Positions 15,845 through 23,780 of a stretch of DNA of 64,000 nucleotides are shown here, piece after piece (the stretch's first letter is position 1; each line of letters starts with the position of its first letter). Where the stretch lies: the NCBI GenBank assembly GCA_937125225.1, contig CAKZLE010000027.1, positions 59,337 through 123,336 of the forward strand, read 5' to 3'. Made by a program: the position numbers and the translations under genes. The notes under the pieces are model-generated. The model searched no databases. It saw nothing but the letters and a program-made list of their open reading frames with translations, and was not told where the DNA came from. The stretch is from an uncultured Spirochaetia bacterium (GTDB lineage: Bacteria > Spirochaetota > Spirochaetia > CAKZLE01).

Positions 15845-17617
15845 ATGACAAACACCGTTCAAGGGAAATATACTCTTATCATCATCTGTATCGTAACACT
15901 GTTTCTTTCAGGGTTACTGGGGATCAATTATGCTCTTCTGAAGATGCATTCCCTGGAAACGGCAAAGGAGACTTCTCGATTGCTCCTTACGAGTGCAGAC
16001 AAACAGATCGATCTCGTCCTCAACGATATCGAGGCTATAGTGACTGCTTTAGGAGAATCTGAATCGGTACAGAACGTCGAGACCCAGAGGATGAAGGATA
16101 TCTTCCTTGCCAATGTGTATGCTCGAAGTGATTATATCAGGGCCATATATCTCGGTACTATCGATGGGCAGATGTATGAATGGGGAGAGGGACCCGGCTT
16201 CATCGATAATACCCCGACGTTCCCGGAGGGTTATGATCCACGAAAGAGACCCTGGTATCAGACTGCTATCAAGAGAAATGGTTACACCATCACAGATCCC
16301 TATATCTATGCGAGTATCAATGCGATGGGCGTCACAGCTGTCAAACCAGTCTATAGGGATGGGGAGCTTATCGGAGTCCTGGGGTTGGATCTTATCTTCG
16401 ATGGGTTACAGTATATGGTAGATTCTTTAGGTATCGAGAAGGGTGGGCGTGTGATGCTCGTCTCGAAAGATAATAGAATACTTGTAGACCAGTTCAAACC
16501 CAATACCATTCTGACCACAGAAACTCAGGTATTCGATCGACCGGAACTCTTTGATGGGAGTATCATCGATAATATCGTGATGATGGAGGATGAGGAGTAT
16601 CTCTTAGAACATACGGTAAACAGTAATACAGGATGGACGCTTCTTATGTTTGTTCCCTATGAAGATATCATCGCCTTCTCTCAGGAGAATATCAAGATCA
16701 TACTCTTCTATGATATTCTTTTGATGATGATGCTCGGTGTCATAGTCACCTACCTTTCAAGAAAGATCCTGACAAATCCTCTAGAGACAATCATCCATGC
16801 CATGAGAGAGAGGGAGAAGGGTGTTAAGGATGTACGGATACCAGACCAGAGGGCCTATGAGTTCATGGTGATCGCACGACTGTTCAATCGTCTCTCCGAT
16901 CTATCTCAGTCTCTAGTCGCTGAACAGGAGGAAAAGGTCAGGATCAGGACTGATGAGGTCATATCTCTACAGAAAGAGAATACCCGGCTGAGGATCGTCA
17001 AAGAGAAGGAGAAACTCTATGCTAATATCCATGATTCCCTCGGTGCAAGATTGACGGGGATCCATATCAGTAATAATGTGGCAAAGAGTGCTCTCTCTCG
17101 GGAGGAGTATGGGGTAGTCAAAGAGATGCAGGTTCGAATCGATCAGAATACTACACAAGGAATCCATGACCTTAAAGAGATCCTTATCTCTAATGAGACG
17201 GTCCCCTTTACGAGTGAGGATCTTTCAGACTATATCAAAGTCAGGATGGTAGAGCGACTTGCGTTGCAGAATATCTCATTCAGATATAAGATATTGACGA
17301 TCAATGAGTTCGATGAACTGAATTCAGACCTATTATCGGGAATCATGAGGATCTTTCAGGAGATGGTCACGAACACCTTGAAATATGCTGAAGCTCTTCA
17401 TGTGGAACTCTCCCTATCGAAACCGGGAGAGAGGCTCCTGATAACCTATAGAGATGACGGATTGGGCTTTGACAGCAAAGCTGTCAAGAGTCAGAGTTTC
17501 GGGATACAGGGTATCCTCAAACGTGTCGAACGATTAGGTGGTACTGTCCGATTAGTCACAAAACCGGGACGGGGTGTCAGATATGAGATGGTATTCGGAG
17601 TAGGAGATAAGAGATGA
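15845..17617 (+). CDS. Sensor histidine kinase with extracytoplasmic Cache domain (NarL-type, HisKA_3)
   Basis: A 590-residue membrane sensor. The first membrane segment is near residues 9-31 and the second near 283-306; between them lies a Cache domain (YIRAIYLGTIDG, RPWYQTAIKRN, PVYRDGELIGVLGLDL), the usual fold for sensing amino acids or carboxylates. A HAMP-like linker follows. The phosphoacceptor is H396 in NIHDSLGARLTGI, of the HisKA_3 type, and the ATPase domain shows the N-box (QEMVTNTLKYAE) and DDGLGFD. It overlaps its response regulator by 4 bp, so they form one system. The dicarboxylate/glutamate transporter gene downstream is a plausible target. An ATG without a ribosome site sits just after a good promoter. 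Confidence 0.9.
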   Translation: MTNTVQGKYTLIIICIVTLFLSGLLGINYALLKMHSLETAKETSRLLLTSADKQIDLVLNDIEAIVTALGESESVQNVETQRMKDIFLANVYARSDYIRAIYLGTIDGQMYEWGEGPGFIDNTPTFPEGYDPRKRPWYQTAIKRNGYTITDPYIYASINAMGVTAVKPVYRDGELIGVLGLDLIFDGLQYMVDSLGIEKGGRVMLVSKDNRILVDQFKPNTILTTETQVFDRPELFDGSIIDNIVMMEDEEYLLEHTVNSNTGWTLLMFVPYEDIIAFSQENIKIILFYDILLMMMLGVIVTYLSRKILTNPLETIIHAMREREKGVKDVRIPDQRAYEFMVIARLFNRLSDLSQSLVAEQEEKVRIRTDEVISLQKENTRLRIVKEKEKLYANIHDSLGARLTGIHISNNVAKSALSREEYGVVKEMQVRIDQNTTQGIHDLKEILISNETVPFTSEDLSDYIKVRMVERLALQNISFRYKILTINEFDELNSDLLSGIMRIFQEMVTNTLKYAEALHVELSLSKPGERLLITYRDDGLGFDSKAVKSQSFGIQGILKRVERLGGTVRLVTKPGRGVRYEMVFGVGDKR

Positions 17618-18264
17618 TCCACATAGCAATTGTAGAGGACTCGATCGATGCTCGTGAAGGGTTCAGATACCTTCTCAACCTTGATCCCGATATCAAAGTG
17701 ATACAGGCCTTCGAATCGGCAGAACCTCTACTCATGCAGGAAGAACTCCTGAACAATATCGACGTGATACTGATGGATATAGAGCTCCCCGGGATGGATG
17801 GTATCGAGGCTACTCATAGGATTCGACGGGCCTATCCCGATATAGACATCCTCATCCTCACGATCTTCGAAGAGCAGGATAAGATCCTTCGGGCGATCCA
17901 TGCCGGGGCAACAGGTTATGTCCTGAAGAACAGTGACCCTACAGAACTTGTCAGTCAGATCAAGAGTATCAGAGAGGGCGGCTCTCCCATCAGTCCTCAT
18001 GTTGCAAGAAAACTCTTGGAACAGATGCAGAAGAGTAATGATCAGCAGCGGACTCCAGAAGATTATCAATTGACTAAGAGAGAGATTGAGATCTGTATCG
18101 AGATCATCAATGGTTACACTTATCGGGAGATGGCAGAACATCTTAATATGGCAGGCTCCACGGCAAAAAGACATATCCTCAATGTTTATAAGAAGTTAGG
18201 GGTGAACTCAAAAGTCGAGTTCATGAAGAAGGTCGTCGATGAGGGGCTGTTCCACATCCACTGA
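17614..18264 (+). CDS. NarL/LuxR-type response regulator
   Basis: A 216-residue response regulator. The receiver has acidic residues E8 and D9, phosphoacceptor D55 (VILMDIELPGMDG), T83 and K105 in GYVLKNSD. The C-terminal LuxR-type helix-turn-helix is QLTKREIEICIEIINGYTYREMAEHLNMAGSTAKRHILNVYKKLGV. The start ATG overlaps the kinase stop (ATGA), so the two are translated together. A 20-bp palindrome directly after the stop codon and upstream of the symporter gene is a candidate binding site. Confidence 0.93.
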   Translation: MIHIAIVEDSIDAREGFRYLLNLDPDIKVIQAFESAEPLLMQEELLNNIDVILMDIELPGMDGIEATHRIRRAYPDIDILILTIFEEQDKILRAIHAGATGYVLKNSDPTELVSQIKSIREGGSPISPHVARKLLEQMQKSNDQQRTPEDYQLTKREIEICIEIINGYTYREMAEHLNMAGSTAKRHILNVYKKLGVNSKVEFMKKVVDEGLFHIH

Positions 18265-18284
18265 TATACACCATTTGGTGTATA
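18265..18284. promoter_or_regulatory. 20-bp palindrome upstream of the symporter gene
   Basis: TATACACCA and TGGTGTATA are exact inverted repeats separated by TT. The 2-nt spacer and the absence of a following T-run argue against a terminator. It begins right after the response-regulator stop and lies 118 bp before the symporter start, so it is a good candidate for the response-regulator binding site. Confidence 0.55.
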
Positions 18285-18401
18285 AGAACGTAAATATCCC
18301 TCTACTTTATCCCCGACAATGGGACCTTTGGCTTATATCTTAGCTGACCTCAATATGATTACATAGAATAAGAGAAAATATGTATTAGGGAGGAGTCTCA
18401 T

Positions 18402-19682
18402 ATGAGCTCAGAAAAAAAAGGTCTATTTGATTGGTATTTCAAATCAAATCTATTAATCAGAATCTTCATCGGTCTAGTTGCCGGTGCATTGGTTGGAATC
18501 ATCTTCGGTGAGAGTATTGCCTGGTTGAATCCATTAGGGAGCATACTAGTCAGTCTACTTAAGATGATCGTTATGCCAGTTATCCTTGCGACTCTCGTTG
18601 TAGGTGCTGCAAGTATCAAACCCTCGACACTCGGTAAAGTCGGTGTGAAGATCATCGTATTCTACCTGATCACTTCAGCCTTTGCTGTCGCAGTAGGTCT
18701 TCTGATGGGAAACATCTTCAAGCCAGGTCTAGGTCTTGCACTCGGTAGTGCAGCTGATACGGCAGGTAAGGTGCTCACACAGCCTAAATTCATGGACACG
18801 CTCATTGCGATCATTCCAAAGAACCCCTTTGGTGCCATAGCAAGTGGACAGGTTCTTCCTACTATCTTCTTTGCGATCCTCCTAGGAATTGCGATCTCTT
18901 TCTTGAGAGACAGTAAAGATTCAAGGATCCAGAAGAGTGCAGAGACTATCTTTGCGGTATTCGATGGTCTTGCAGAAGCGATGTATCTGATCGTCAATGG
19001 AGTACTCCAATATGCTCCTATCGGTGTATTCGCACTTATCGCTGTAGTATTCGGTAAACAGGGTGCATCTGCAGTAGGTCCACTCGGAACCGTGACTCTC
19101 GCAGCATTCCTCGGATATGTCTTACATGTAGCGATCGTCTATACGGTGATCCTCATGGTAAATAGAATAAGCCCAAAGAAGTTCTTCAAGGGTGCTCGAG
19201 CTCCTATGGTGACCGCATTCGTTACTCGTTCTTCAAGTGGTACCCTTCCAGTGACTATGAAAGCTATGGATGAGAACTTCGGTGTATCAAAGAATGTCTA
19301 TTCTTTCACACTTCCTCTCGGTGCAACCATCAATATGGATGGAACAGCGATCTATCAGGGTGTATGTGCATTGTTCATTGGTTTTGCTATTGGCATGCCT
19401 CTTTCTTTTGGCCAGCAGATAACCGTAATCGTGACTGCAGTACTAGCATCGATCGGTACAGCCGGTGTCCCAGGAGCTGGTGCGATCATGTTACTCATGG
19501 TATTGAACTCAGTAGGTCTTCCAGTCGAAGCTGGAACTCCAGTAGCTGCTGCATATGCGATGGTACTCGGAATCGATGCTATCCTTGATATGGGAAGAAC
19601 TGCTGTCAACGTAACTGGTGACATGACAGGAACTCTCGTAGTCGCTAAGAGTGAAAAACAGGTTGATGAGTCAAAGATATAG
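18402..19682 (+). CDS. Dicarboxylate/amino acid:cation symporter (DAACS family, DctA/GltP-like)
   Basis: A 426-residue secondary transporter for glutamate, aspartate or C4-dicarboxylates. Family blocks are present: LLKMIVMPVILATLVVGAAS near the N-terminus, the serine-rich hairpin FVTRSSSGTLPVTMKAM, the NMDGTAIYQGVCALFIGFA motif that holds the cation and substrate, and the second hairpin SIGTAGVPGAGAIMLLMVL. GGGAGGAG precedes the start. The next gene overlaps its 3' end and encodes an aspartate/glutamate racemase, so an acidic amino acid is the most likely substrate. The upstream two-component system probably controls it. Confidence 0.92.
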   Translation: MSSEKKGLFDWYFKSNLLIRIFIGLVAGALVGIIFGESIAWLNPLGSILVSLLKMIVMPVILATLVVGAASIKPSTLGKVGVKIIVFYLITSAFAVAVGLLMGNIFKPGLGLALGSAADTAGKVLTQPKFMDTLIAIIPKNPFGAIASGQVLPTIFFAILLGIAISFLRDSKDSRIQKSAETIFAVFDGLAEAMYLIVNGVLQYAPIGVFALIAVVFGKQGASAVGPLGTVTLAAFLGYVLHVAIVYTVILMVNRISPKKFFKGARAPMVTAFVTRSSSGTLPVTMKAMDENFGVSKNVYSFTLPLGATINMDGTAIYQGVCALFIGFAIGMPLSFGQQITVIVTAVLASIGTAGVPGAGAIMLLMVLNSVGLPVEAGTPVAAAYAMVLGIDAILDMGRTAVNVTGDMTGTLVVAKSEKQVDESKI

Positions 19683-20430
19683 TCCTAGTAGGATGATCAT
19701 CATAGGTGGTGGAGTCGGGCCTCTAGCTGGGGTAGATCTCCATCGCCTGATCATAGAACAGACTAAGACTGATGGAAAAGATCAGGACCACTTACGGGTC
19801 CTGCATCTTTCCTGTTCGGATCTGATCCCAGACCGAACAGATTCTCTGTTACAGGGTAATCCCGAAGCTCCCGCTTTAGGGATGGCACGTATTCTCAAAG
19901 CAGCAGAGAGTTGCTGTGATGAGATGTTCATGCAGGGTTATGTAGGTATTCCCTGCAATACCTTCCACTCTCCTGCAATCTGGGATCGCTTTAAACAAGC
20001 CCTCAAAGAGTCAGGTTCACATCTTCAGGTGCTGAATATGATCGAGAGCACAATAGAGTATATGAGAGAGAGTTTTCCTGAGATCACGAAGATCGGTCTC
20101 ATGTCCACGACTGGGACAAGAGAGACAGGTGTCTATTCTGACTCCCTGCACAGTTCAGGATATACAGTCCTTGAGAGTGCTTATCAGAATCGTGTCCATG
20201 ATATGATCTATCATACCGAATGGGGTATCAAAGCTAAGATCCCGGTATCTCAGGAAGCTTTACAGATCGGGATAGATACACTTGATGAGTTGATAGAGAA
20301 AGGTGCAGAAGCTGTGATCCTTGGCTGTACCGAGCTTCCTCTAGCTCTTACAGAAGATACCTATAAAGATATCCCTCTGATCAATCCTGTACGATTACTT
20401 GCAAAAGAGTTGATCAGAAAAGTCCAATAA
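19666..20430 (+). CDS. Aspartate/glutamate racemase family protein
   Basis: A 254-residue pyridoxal-independent racemase of the Asp/Glu family. The two catalytic cysteines are visible: C97 in GYVGIPCNTFHSP and C221 in AVILGCTELPLAL. The N-terminal IIGGGVGPLAGVDLHRLI is the usual family opening. ATG 19666 overlaps the symporter gene by 17 bp; GTG 19651 and ATG 19693 are alternatives, since no strong ribosome site decides the matter. Coupling to an acidic amino acid transporter suggests conversion of imported D- or L-aspartate or glutamate, for cell wall supply or catabolism. Confidence 0.87.
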   Translation: MSQRYSPSRMIIIGGGVGPLAGVDLHRLIIEQTKTDGKDQDHLRVLHLSCSDLIPDRTDSLLQGNPEAPALGMARILKAAESCCDEMFMQGYVGIPCNTFHSPAIWDRFKQALKESGSHLQVLNMIESTIEYMRESFPEITKIGLMSTTGTRETGVYSDSLHSSGYTVLESAYQNRVHDMIYHTEWGIKAKIPVSQEALQIGIDTLDELIEKGAEAVILGCTELPLALTEDTYKDIPLINPVRLLAKELIRKVQ

Positions 20431-20518
20431 TCCTCCTCATGAGTCTCAAGGAAAGAACAGTGTTGGTATAAACGATCTCATTGAGCATAGTAATAATAGG
20501 ATCGCTAGGGTTCTTGAT

Positions 20519-20551
20519 ACAGAAGAACGTTATAAGGTAACGTTCTTCTGT
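20519..20551. terminator. Perfect 14-bp stem-loop between convergent genes
   Basis: ACAGAAGAACGTTA (20519-20532) pairs exactly with TAACGTTCTTCTGT (20538-20551) around a 5-nt loop. It lies between the racemase gene and the convergent lipoprotein gene. There is no good T-run on either side, but the position suggests bidirectional transcript ending or 3'-end protection. Confidence 0.65.
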
Positions 20552-20608
20552 AAGGATTCTCTCCCGCTCACACAGAAGTCTCTGAGGTTATAGAAGTCCT
20601 TAACAGAT

Positions 20609-21286
20609 CTATCCTTCTTCATCCGGGTAATTGATATCTTCTAAGAACTCTTTTAGTTCTGTAGAATAATTCATATCATCAATGAGTAATGAGGCCGTGG
20701 CCTTAGCGGTCACCCCATTCACAAAATAGGAAAAGACAATTTCATAGTTAGTGGTATTGATAGAGATCTCTAGATTGTCATCTTCCGTTGAATGAACAGT
20801 AGTTCCATAATTCCCATAGGTCCTGTGGAAGTCCCCACTCAATTCTATATCTTTACCGGAAAAATAGCTGAAATAGGAAATAGGGTTAGGGAAAGCTATA
20901 CTGAGGATGAAGTCATTTATATCCCAATCGTTGAGTTCTATCTTCGCCCCTTGGTTCGTCCTATTATAAATCGTCTTATATTGAATGCTGTTTCCAGAAA
21001 GTTTTTTCCTGACGGTATAATAATGATTCGGTTTGCCCATATTACTTTCATCAACAATATATCCATCATCAGATTCAAAATCATACACAGCATAATAGTT
21101 TTGTTCAAACACTGATAGAGTATGTAATATATCCTCTAGGTCATTCGCATTGACCGTTTTGTTATCATTTCCCCCACCTGAGCTATCTCCTCCTCCTGAA
21201 TCAGTTGTAGTCAGGTCACAAGAGATAAGAGTCACTAGTAACAAGGATCCCAGCAATAGCATGAATAGTTTTAGATTCTTGGTCAT
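20609..21286 (-). CDS. Putative lipoprotein of unknown function
   Basis: A 225-residue secreted protein that I do not recognise. The start at 21286 is chosen because GGAGA lies 8 bases upstream; a start at 21301 would place the ribosome site inside the gene. MTKNLKLFMLLLGSLLLVTLISC is a lipoprotein signal peptide with Cys as the first mature residue, followed by a Ser/Gly/Asp-rich linker (TTTDSGGGDSSGGGND). The remaining domain is mixed alpha/beta in appearance and has no cysteines. It is a single gene, convergent with the racemase gene, with no functional clue from its neighbours. Confidence 0.75.
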   Translation of the reverse strand: MTKNLKLFMLLLGSLLLVTLISCDLTTTDSGGGDSSGGGNDNKTVNANDLEDILHTLSVFEQNYYAVYDFESDDGYIVDESNMGKPNHYYTVRKKLSGNSIQYKTIYNRTNQGAKIELNDWDINDFILSIAFPNPISYFSYFSGKDIELSGDFHRTYGNYGTTVHSTEDDNLEISINTTNYEIVFSYFVNGVTAKATASLLIDDMNYSTELKEFLEDINYPDEEG

Positions 21287-21518
21287 TTTATAAGTCTCCA
21301 TTCTGTTAATGATGTTATCCCAGAATCATGTAGATTCTAAGATAATCTAGGCTAGTATAGAGTGTTACACTATATATGGAAAGTGTTTTATACCTATTTA
21401 TCTCATACACTACTTTATTAGGAAGTTATTGTATGTTCTTTATATATTCTGGATGAATAATCTCGTATCTAACCTGTGTAGAAAAATGAAAAAAATCATA
21501 AATCAGAATAAAAAGCTC

Positions 21519-21547
21519 TTGTCAAATGATGCAGTCGGTATTAATAT
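21519..21547 (+). promoter_or_regulatory. Promoter of the deoR-led operon
   Basis: TTGTCA (21519-21524) and TAATAT (21542-21547) are 17 bp apart in the AT-rich region before the deoR-type gene. It is the only good sigma-70-like promoter seen ahead of this eight-gene operon. Confidence 0.6.
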
Positions 21548-21559
21548 AGAAATCGAATA

Positions 21560-21598
21560 GAAAGTAAATAGAAAGTAATAAGAAAGAATAAGAAAAGG
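21560..21598 (+). promoter_or_regulatory. Helically phased GAAAG direct repeats, candidate DeoR-type operator
   Basis: GAAAGTAA occurs at 21560 and 21571, GAAAGAAT at 21582 and GAAAAGG at 21592, giving spacings of 11, 11 and 10 bp. They lie just downstream of the promoter. DeoR-family sugar regulators such as AgaR bind repeated TTTC-type elements, so these could be the regulator's own sites; the last copy doubles as the ribosome site. Confidence 0.55.
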
Positions 21599-21605
21599 TA
21601 AAGTG

Positions 21606-22358
21606 ATGAATGGTTTGAGTAAACGAGAAGATTTTATTCTCGAACAGATGAAAGATGGCGAAGATATCTCAGTATCTCAACTCAGTAAGTCTTTAGGAGT
21701 ATCTGTCGTTACCATCCGTACTGATCTGAAATCATTAGAAGAGAAGGGGTTGATCATTCGAACTCATGGAGGGGCAGTGCCAGCTTTCCATCCAGATCTT
21801 CTAGAGAGAAAGAGTAGCCGTAATGCAGAGAAGGAACGTATAGCCAAGGCTGCTGCTGCTCTTGTGAAAGACGGAGATCGGATCATGATCACAAATGGAA
21901 CTACCTCTGCACTCGTTGGCAGATACCTGCTGGGACGACGCGATGTGCAGGTAGTGACGAACTCTACCCTTCTTCTCCCTTATGCCCGAATCAATCCAAA
22001 CATGAGTATCACCTTTGTCGGTGGTGAATTCAGACCCTCTGCGGAGGCTCTCGTAGGCCCAGAGGCGATTCACCGTATCGATCAATTCCATGTGTCTATG
22101 ACCATAACGGGGACTGATGGTTTTACCTTGGAACATGGATTGACTACTCACCTAGTCGAGAGTGCAGAGATCGTAAGAAAGATGTGTGAACAGTCTGATA
22201 CGAGTGTACTTGTCGTGGATTCAAGTAAATTCGGAAATAAGGGTTTTGTGAAAATACTTCCTTTGGAAGATATAGATATTCTCATAACAGATACCGGACT
22301 TGACGATGAGATCACACGGAGCATCGAAGATGCTGGTGTTGAAGTTCATAGAGTCTGA
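21606..22358 (+). CDS. DeoR-family transcriptional regulator
   Basis: A 250-residue sugar-phosphate-responsive regulator. Its N-terminal helix-turn-helix is KREDFILEQMKDGEDISVSQLSKSLGVSVVTIRTDLKSLEEKGLIIRTHGGAV, the standard DeoR form. The C-terminal sensor domain shows VKDGDRIMITNGTTSALVGRYL, VVTNST, VGGEFRPSAEALVGP and VLVVDSSKFG. ATG 21606 is chosen over GTG 21603 because AAAAGG (21593-21598) is better spaced. It is the first gene of the operon that includes the 2-oxoacid dehydrogenase complex and rhamnulokinase, so it probably represses that operon and responds to a phosphorylated intermediate such as rhamnulose 1-phosphate or DHAP. The effector is inference. Confidence 0.93.
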   Translation: MNGLSKREDFILEQMKDGEDISVSQLSKSLGVSVVTIRTDLKSLEEKGLIIRTHGGAVPAFHPDLLERKSSRNAEKERIAKAAAALVKDGDRIMITNGTTSALVGRYLLGRRDVQVVTNSTLLLPYARINPNMSITFVGGEFRPSAEALVGPEAIHRIDQFHVSMTITGTDGFTLEHGLTTHLVESAEIVRKMCEQSDTSVLVVDSSKFGNKGFVKILPLEDIDILITDTGLDDEITRSIEDAGVEVHRV

Positions 22359-22389
22359 TCAGAACAGTGACGTATAAGGAGATATAAGT

Positions 22390-23763
22390 ATGGCAGCAAC
22401 CATTCTCATGCCGAAACAGGGAAATTCAGTAGAATCCTGTATAATTCTCGAATGGAAGAAATCCGAAGGAGAGACCCTCTCTGAAGGTGAAGTGATTTGT
22501 GAGGTAGAGACCGATAAAGCAACTATCGAAGTAGAGGCTACAGCTGAAGGGACTCTCTTGAAGCTTCTCTACGGAGTCGATGATGATGTACCGGTACAGG
22601 TTCCTATCGCAATAGTCGGTACACCTGGAGAAGATATTTCTGACCTCTTAGCAGAAAGCGGAGATTCTCAGAGTGAAGAGACAACTGAAGAAGCAGTGGT
22701 AACCCCCAAAGCAGATGTAGTTGAAGAGAAGAAGGTAGAGAGTGCTCCTGTAGTAGTCAATGCCGGAACGAGTTTTGCTTCACCAAGAGCTCGAATGGCG
22801 GCAGCTAAGAAGGGTATAGATCCTACAGCTATCAATGGAACCGGTCCTAAGGGACGAGTCGTTGAACGTGATGTAGAGAATGCCGCTGCACAGACTCAGC
22901 CACTTTCACCTGCTGCAAAAGCTAGATTGGCCACTGAAGCTCTGAGTGCTCCAGCGTCCGGATCAGGGATCGGTGGAAGGATTCTCGCTGCAGACCTCAT
23001 TTCAGGAACTGCACAACAGTTAAGCCAAACACAGATAGCAGATATCGCTACTCTGACAGAGTTCCCTGGGTCAGTTGAGGAGATCAAGGTTCGTGGAGTA
23101 CGAAAGATCACAGCATCAAGAATGCATGAATCTATCAGTACCACAGCACAACTCACACTCAACACCTCTGCAGATGCAAGAAACCTCTTGGCTCTCAGAA
23201 AGAGATTCAAGGGATCTGATGAGAAGAAGGGGCTCAATAGAGTCACCATAAACGATCTCGTACTCTATGCAGTGGCAAAGACTCTCAAGAGCCACCCAGA
23301 AGTGAATTCACACTTCTTAGGTTCAACGATCAAACAGTTCTCTCATGTACATCTTGGATGTGCTGTAGATACACCGAAAGGACTGATGGTCCCAGTTATC
23401 AGATATGCGGATCTTATGAGTATGAAGACTCTGAGTGATACGGCTAAGCAACTCTTTAGCGATTGTATCGAAGGGAAAGCTTCTCCTGAATCATTATCAG
23501 GGGGGACCTTCACGATCACAAACCTCGGTGGAATGGGAATAGAGAGTTTCACACCAGTATTGAATGCTCCTGAAACAGGAATTCTCGGAGTCAACAATAT
23601 TCAGCTCAAACCGATACAGGGTGCTGAGGCTGTAGAGTTCGTACCTCATATCGGATTGTCGCTGACATTCGATCATCAGGCATTCGATGGCGCAGATGCT
23701 GCACGATTCTTACAGACATTAACAGATAATATCAAGAATATTGATCTGCTCATGGCTCAGTAG
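22390..23763 (+). CDS. 2-oxoacid dehydrogenase E2 component (dihydrolipoamide acyltransferase)
   Basis: A 457-residue E2 subunit. One lipoyl domain occupies residues 1-78 with the lipoylated lysine K43 in ETDKAT. A peripheral-subunit-binding domain lies near 129-165 (ASPRARMAAAKKGID...GTGPKGRVVERDV); a second degenerate copy seems to follow at about 175-210 (LSPAAKARL...GIGGRILAADLI). The catalytic domain ends with the H429 and D433 of HQAFDGADAARFL. It transfers the acyl group to CoA. Genes for E3 and fused E1 follow at 17 and 40 bp. Acetyl is the likely acyl group, since the sequence looks like pyruvate or acetoin dehydrogenase E2, but branched 2-oxoacids cannot be excluded. Confidence 0.93.
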   Translation: MAATILMPKQGNSVESCIILEWKKSEGETLSEGEVICEVETDKATIEVEATAEGTLLKLLYGVDDDVPVQVPIAIVGTPGEDISDLLAESGDSQSEETTEEAVVTPKADVVEEKKVESAPVVVNAGTSFASPRARMAAAKKGIDPTAINGTGPKGRVVERDVENAAAQTQPLSPAAKARLATEALSAPASGSGIGGRILAADLISGTAQQLSQTQIADIATLTEFPGSVEEIKVRGVRKITASRMHESISTTAQLTLNTSADARNLLALRKRFKGSDEKKGLNRVTINDLVLYAVAKTLKSHPEVNSHFLGSTIKQFSHVHLGCAVDTPKGLMVPVIRYADLMSMKTLSDTAKQLFSDCIEGKASPESLSGGTFTITNLGGMGIESFTPVLNAPETGILGVNNIQLKPIQGAEAVEFVPHIGLSLTFDHQAFDGADAARFLQTLTDNIKNIDLLMAQ

Positions 23764-23780
23764 ATTAAGGAGATATAGAT

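Larger units (their letters stand above)
21287..21605. other. AT-rich divergent intergenic region of about 320 bp
   Basis: This stretch separates the minus-strand lipoprotein gene from the deoR-type gene. It contains a plus-strand promoter (21519-21547) and phased GAAAG repeats (21560-21598). A small perfect palindrome AGTGTTACACT (21361-21371) and a TATACT box on the minus strand (21354-21359) may serve the lipoprotein gene. No small open frame or RNA gene was recognised in the rest. Confidence 0.6.

Noticed and set aside
17728..18174. 148-codon minus-strand frame within the response regulator
   Set aside because: It lies fully across the conserved receiver and helix-turn-helix and has no initiation signal.
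20519..20551. 14-bp stem-loop as a transposon or attachment-site end
   Set aside because: There is no transposase, partner copy or target duplication nearby; its location between convergent genes fits a transcript 3' end.
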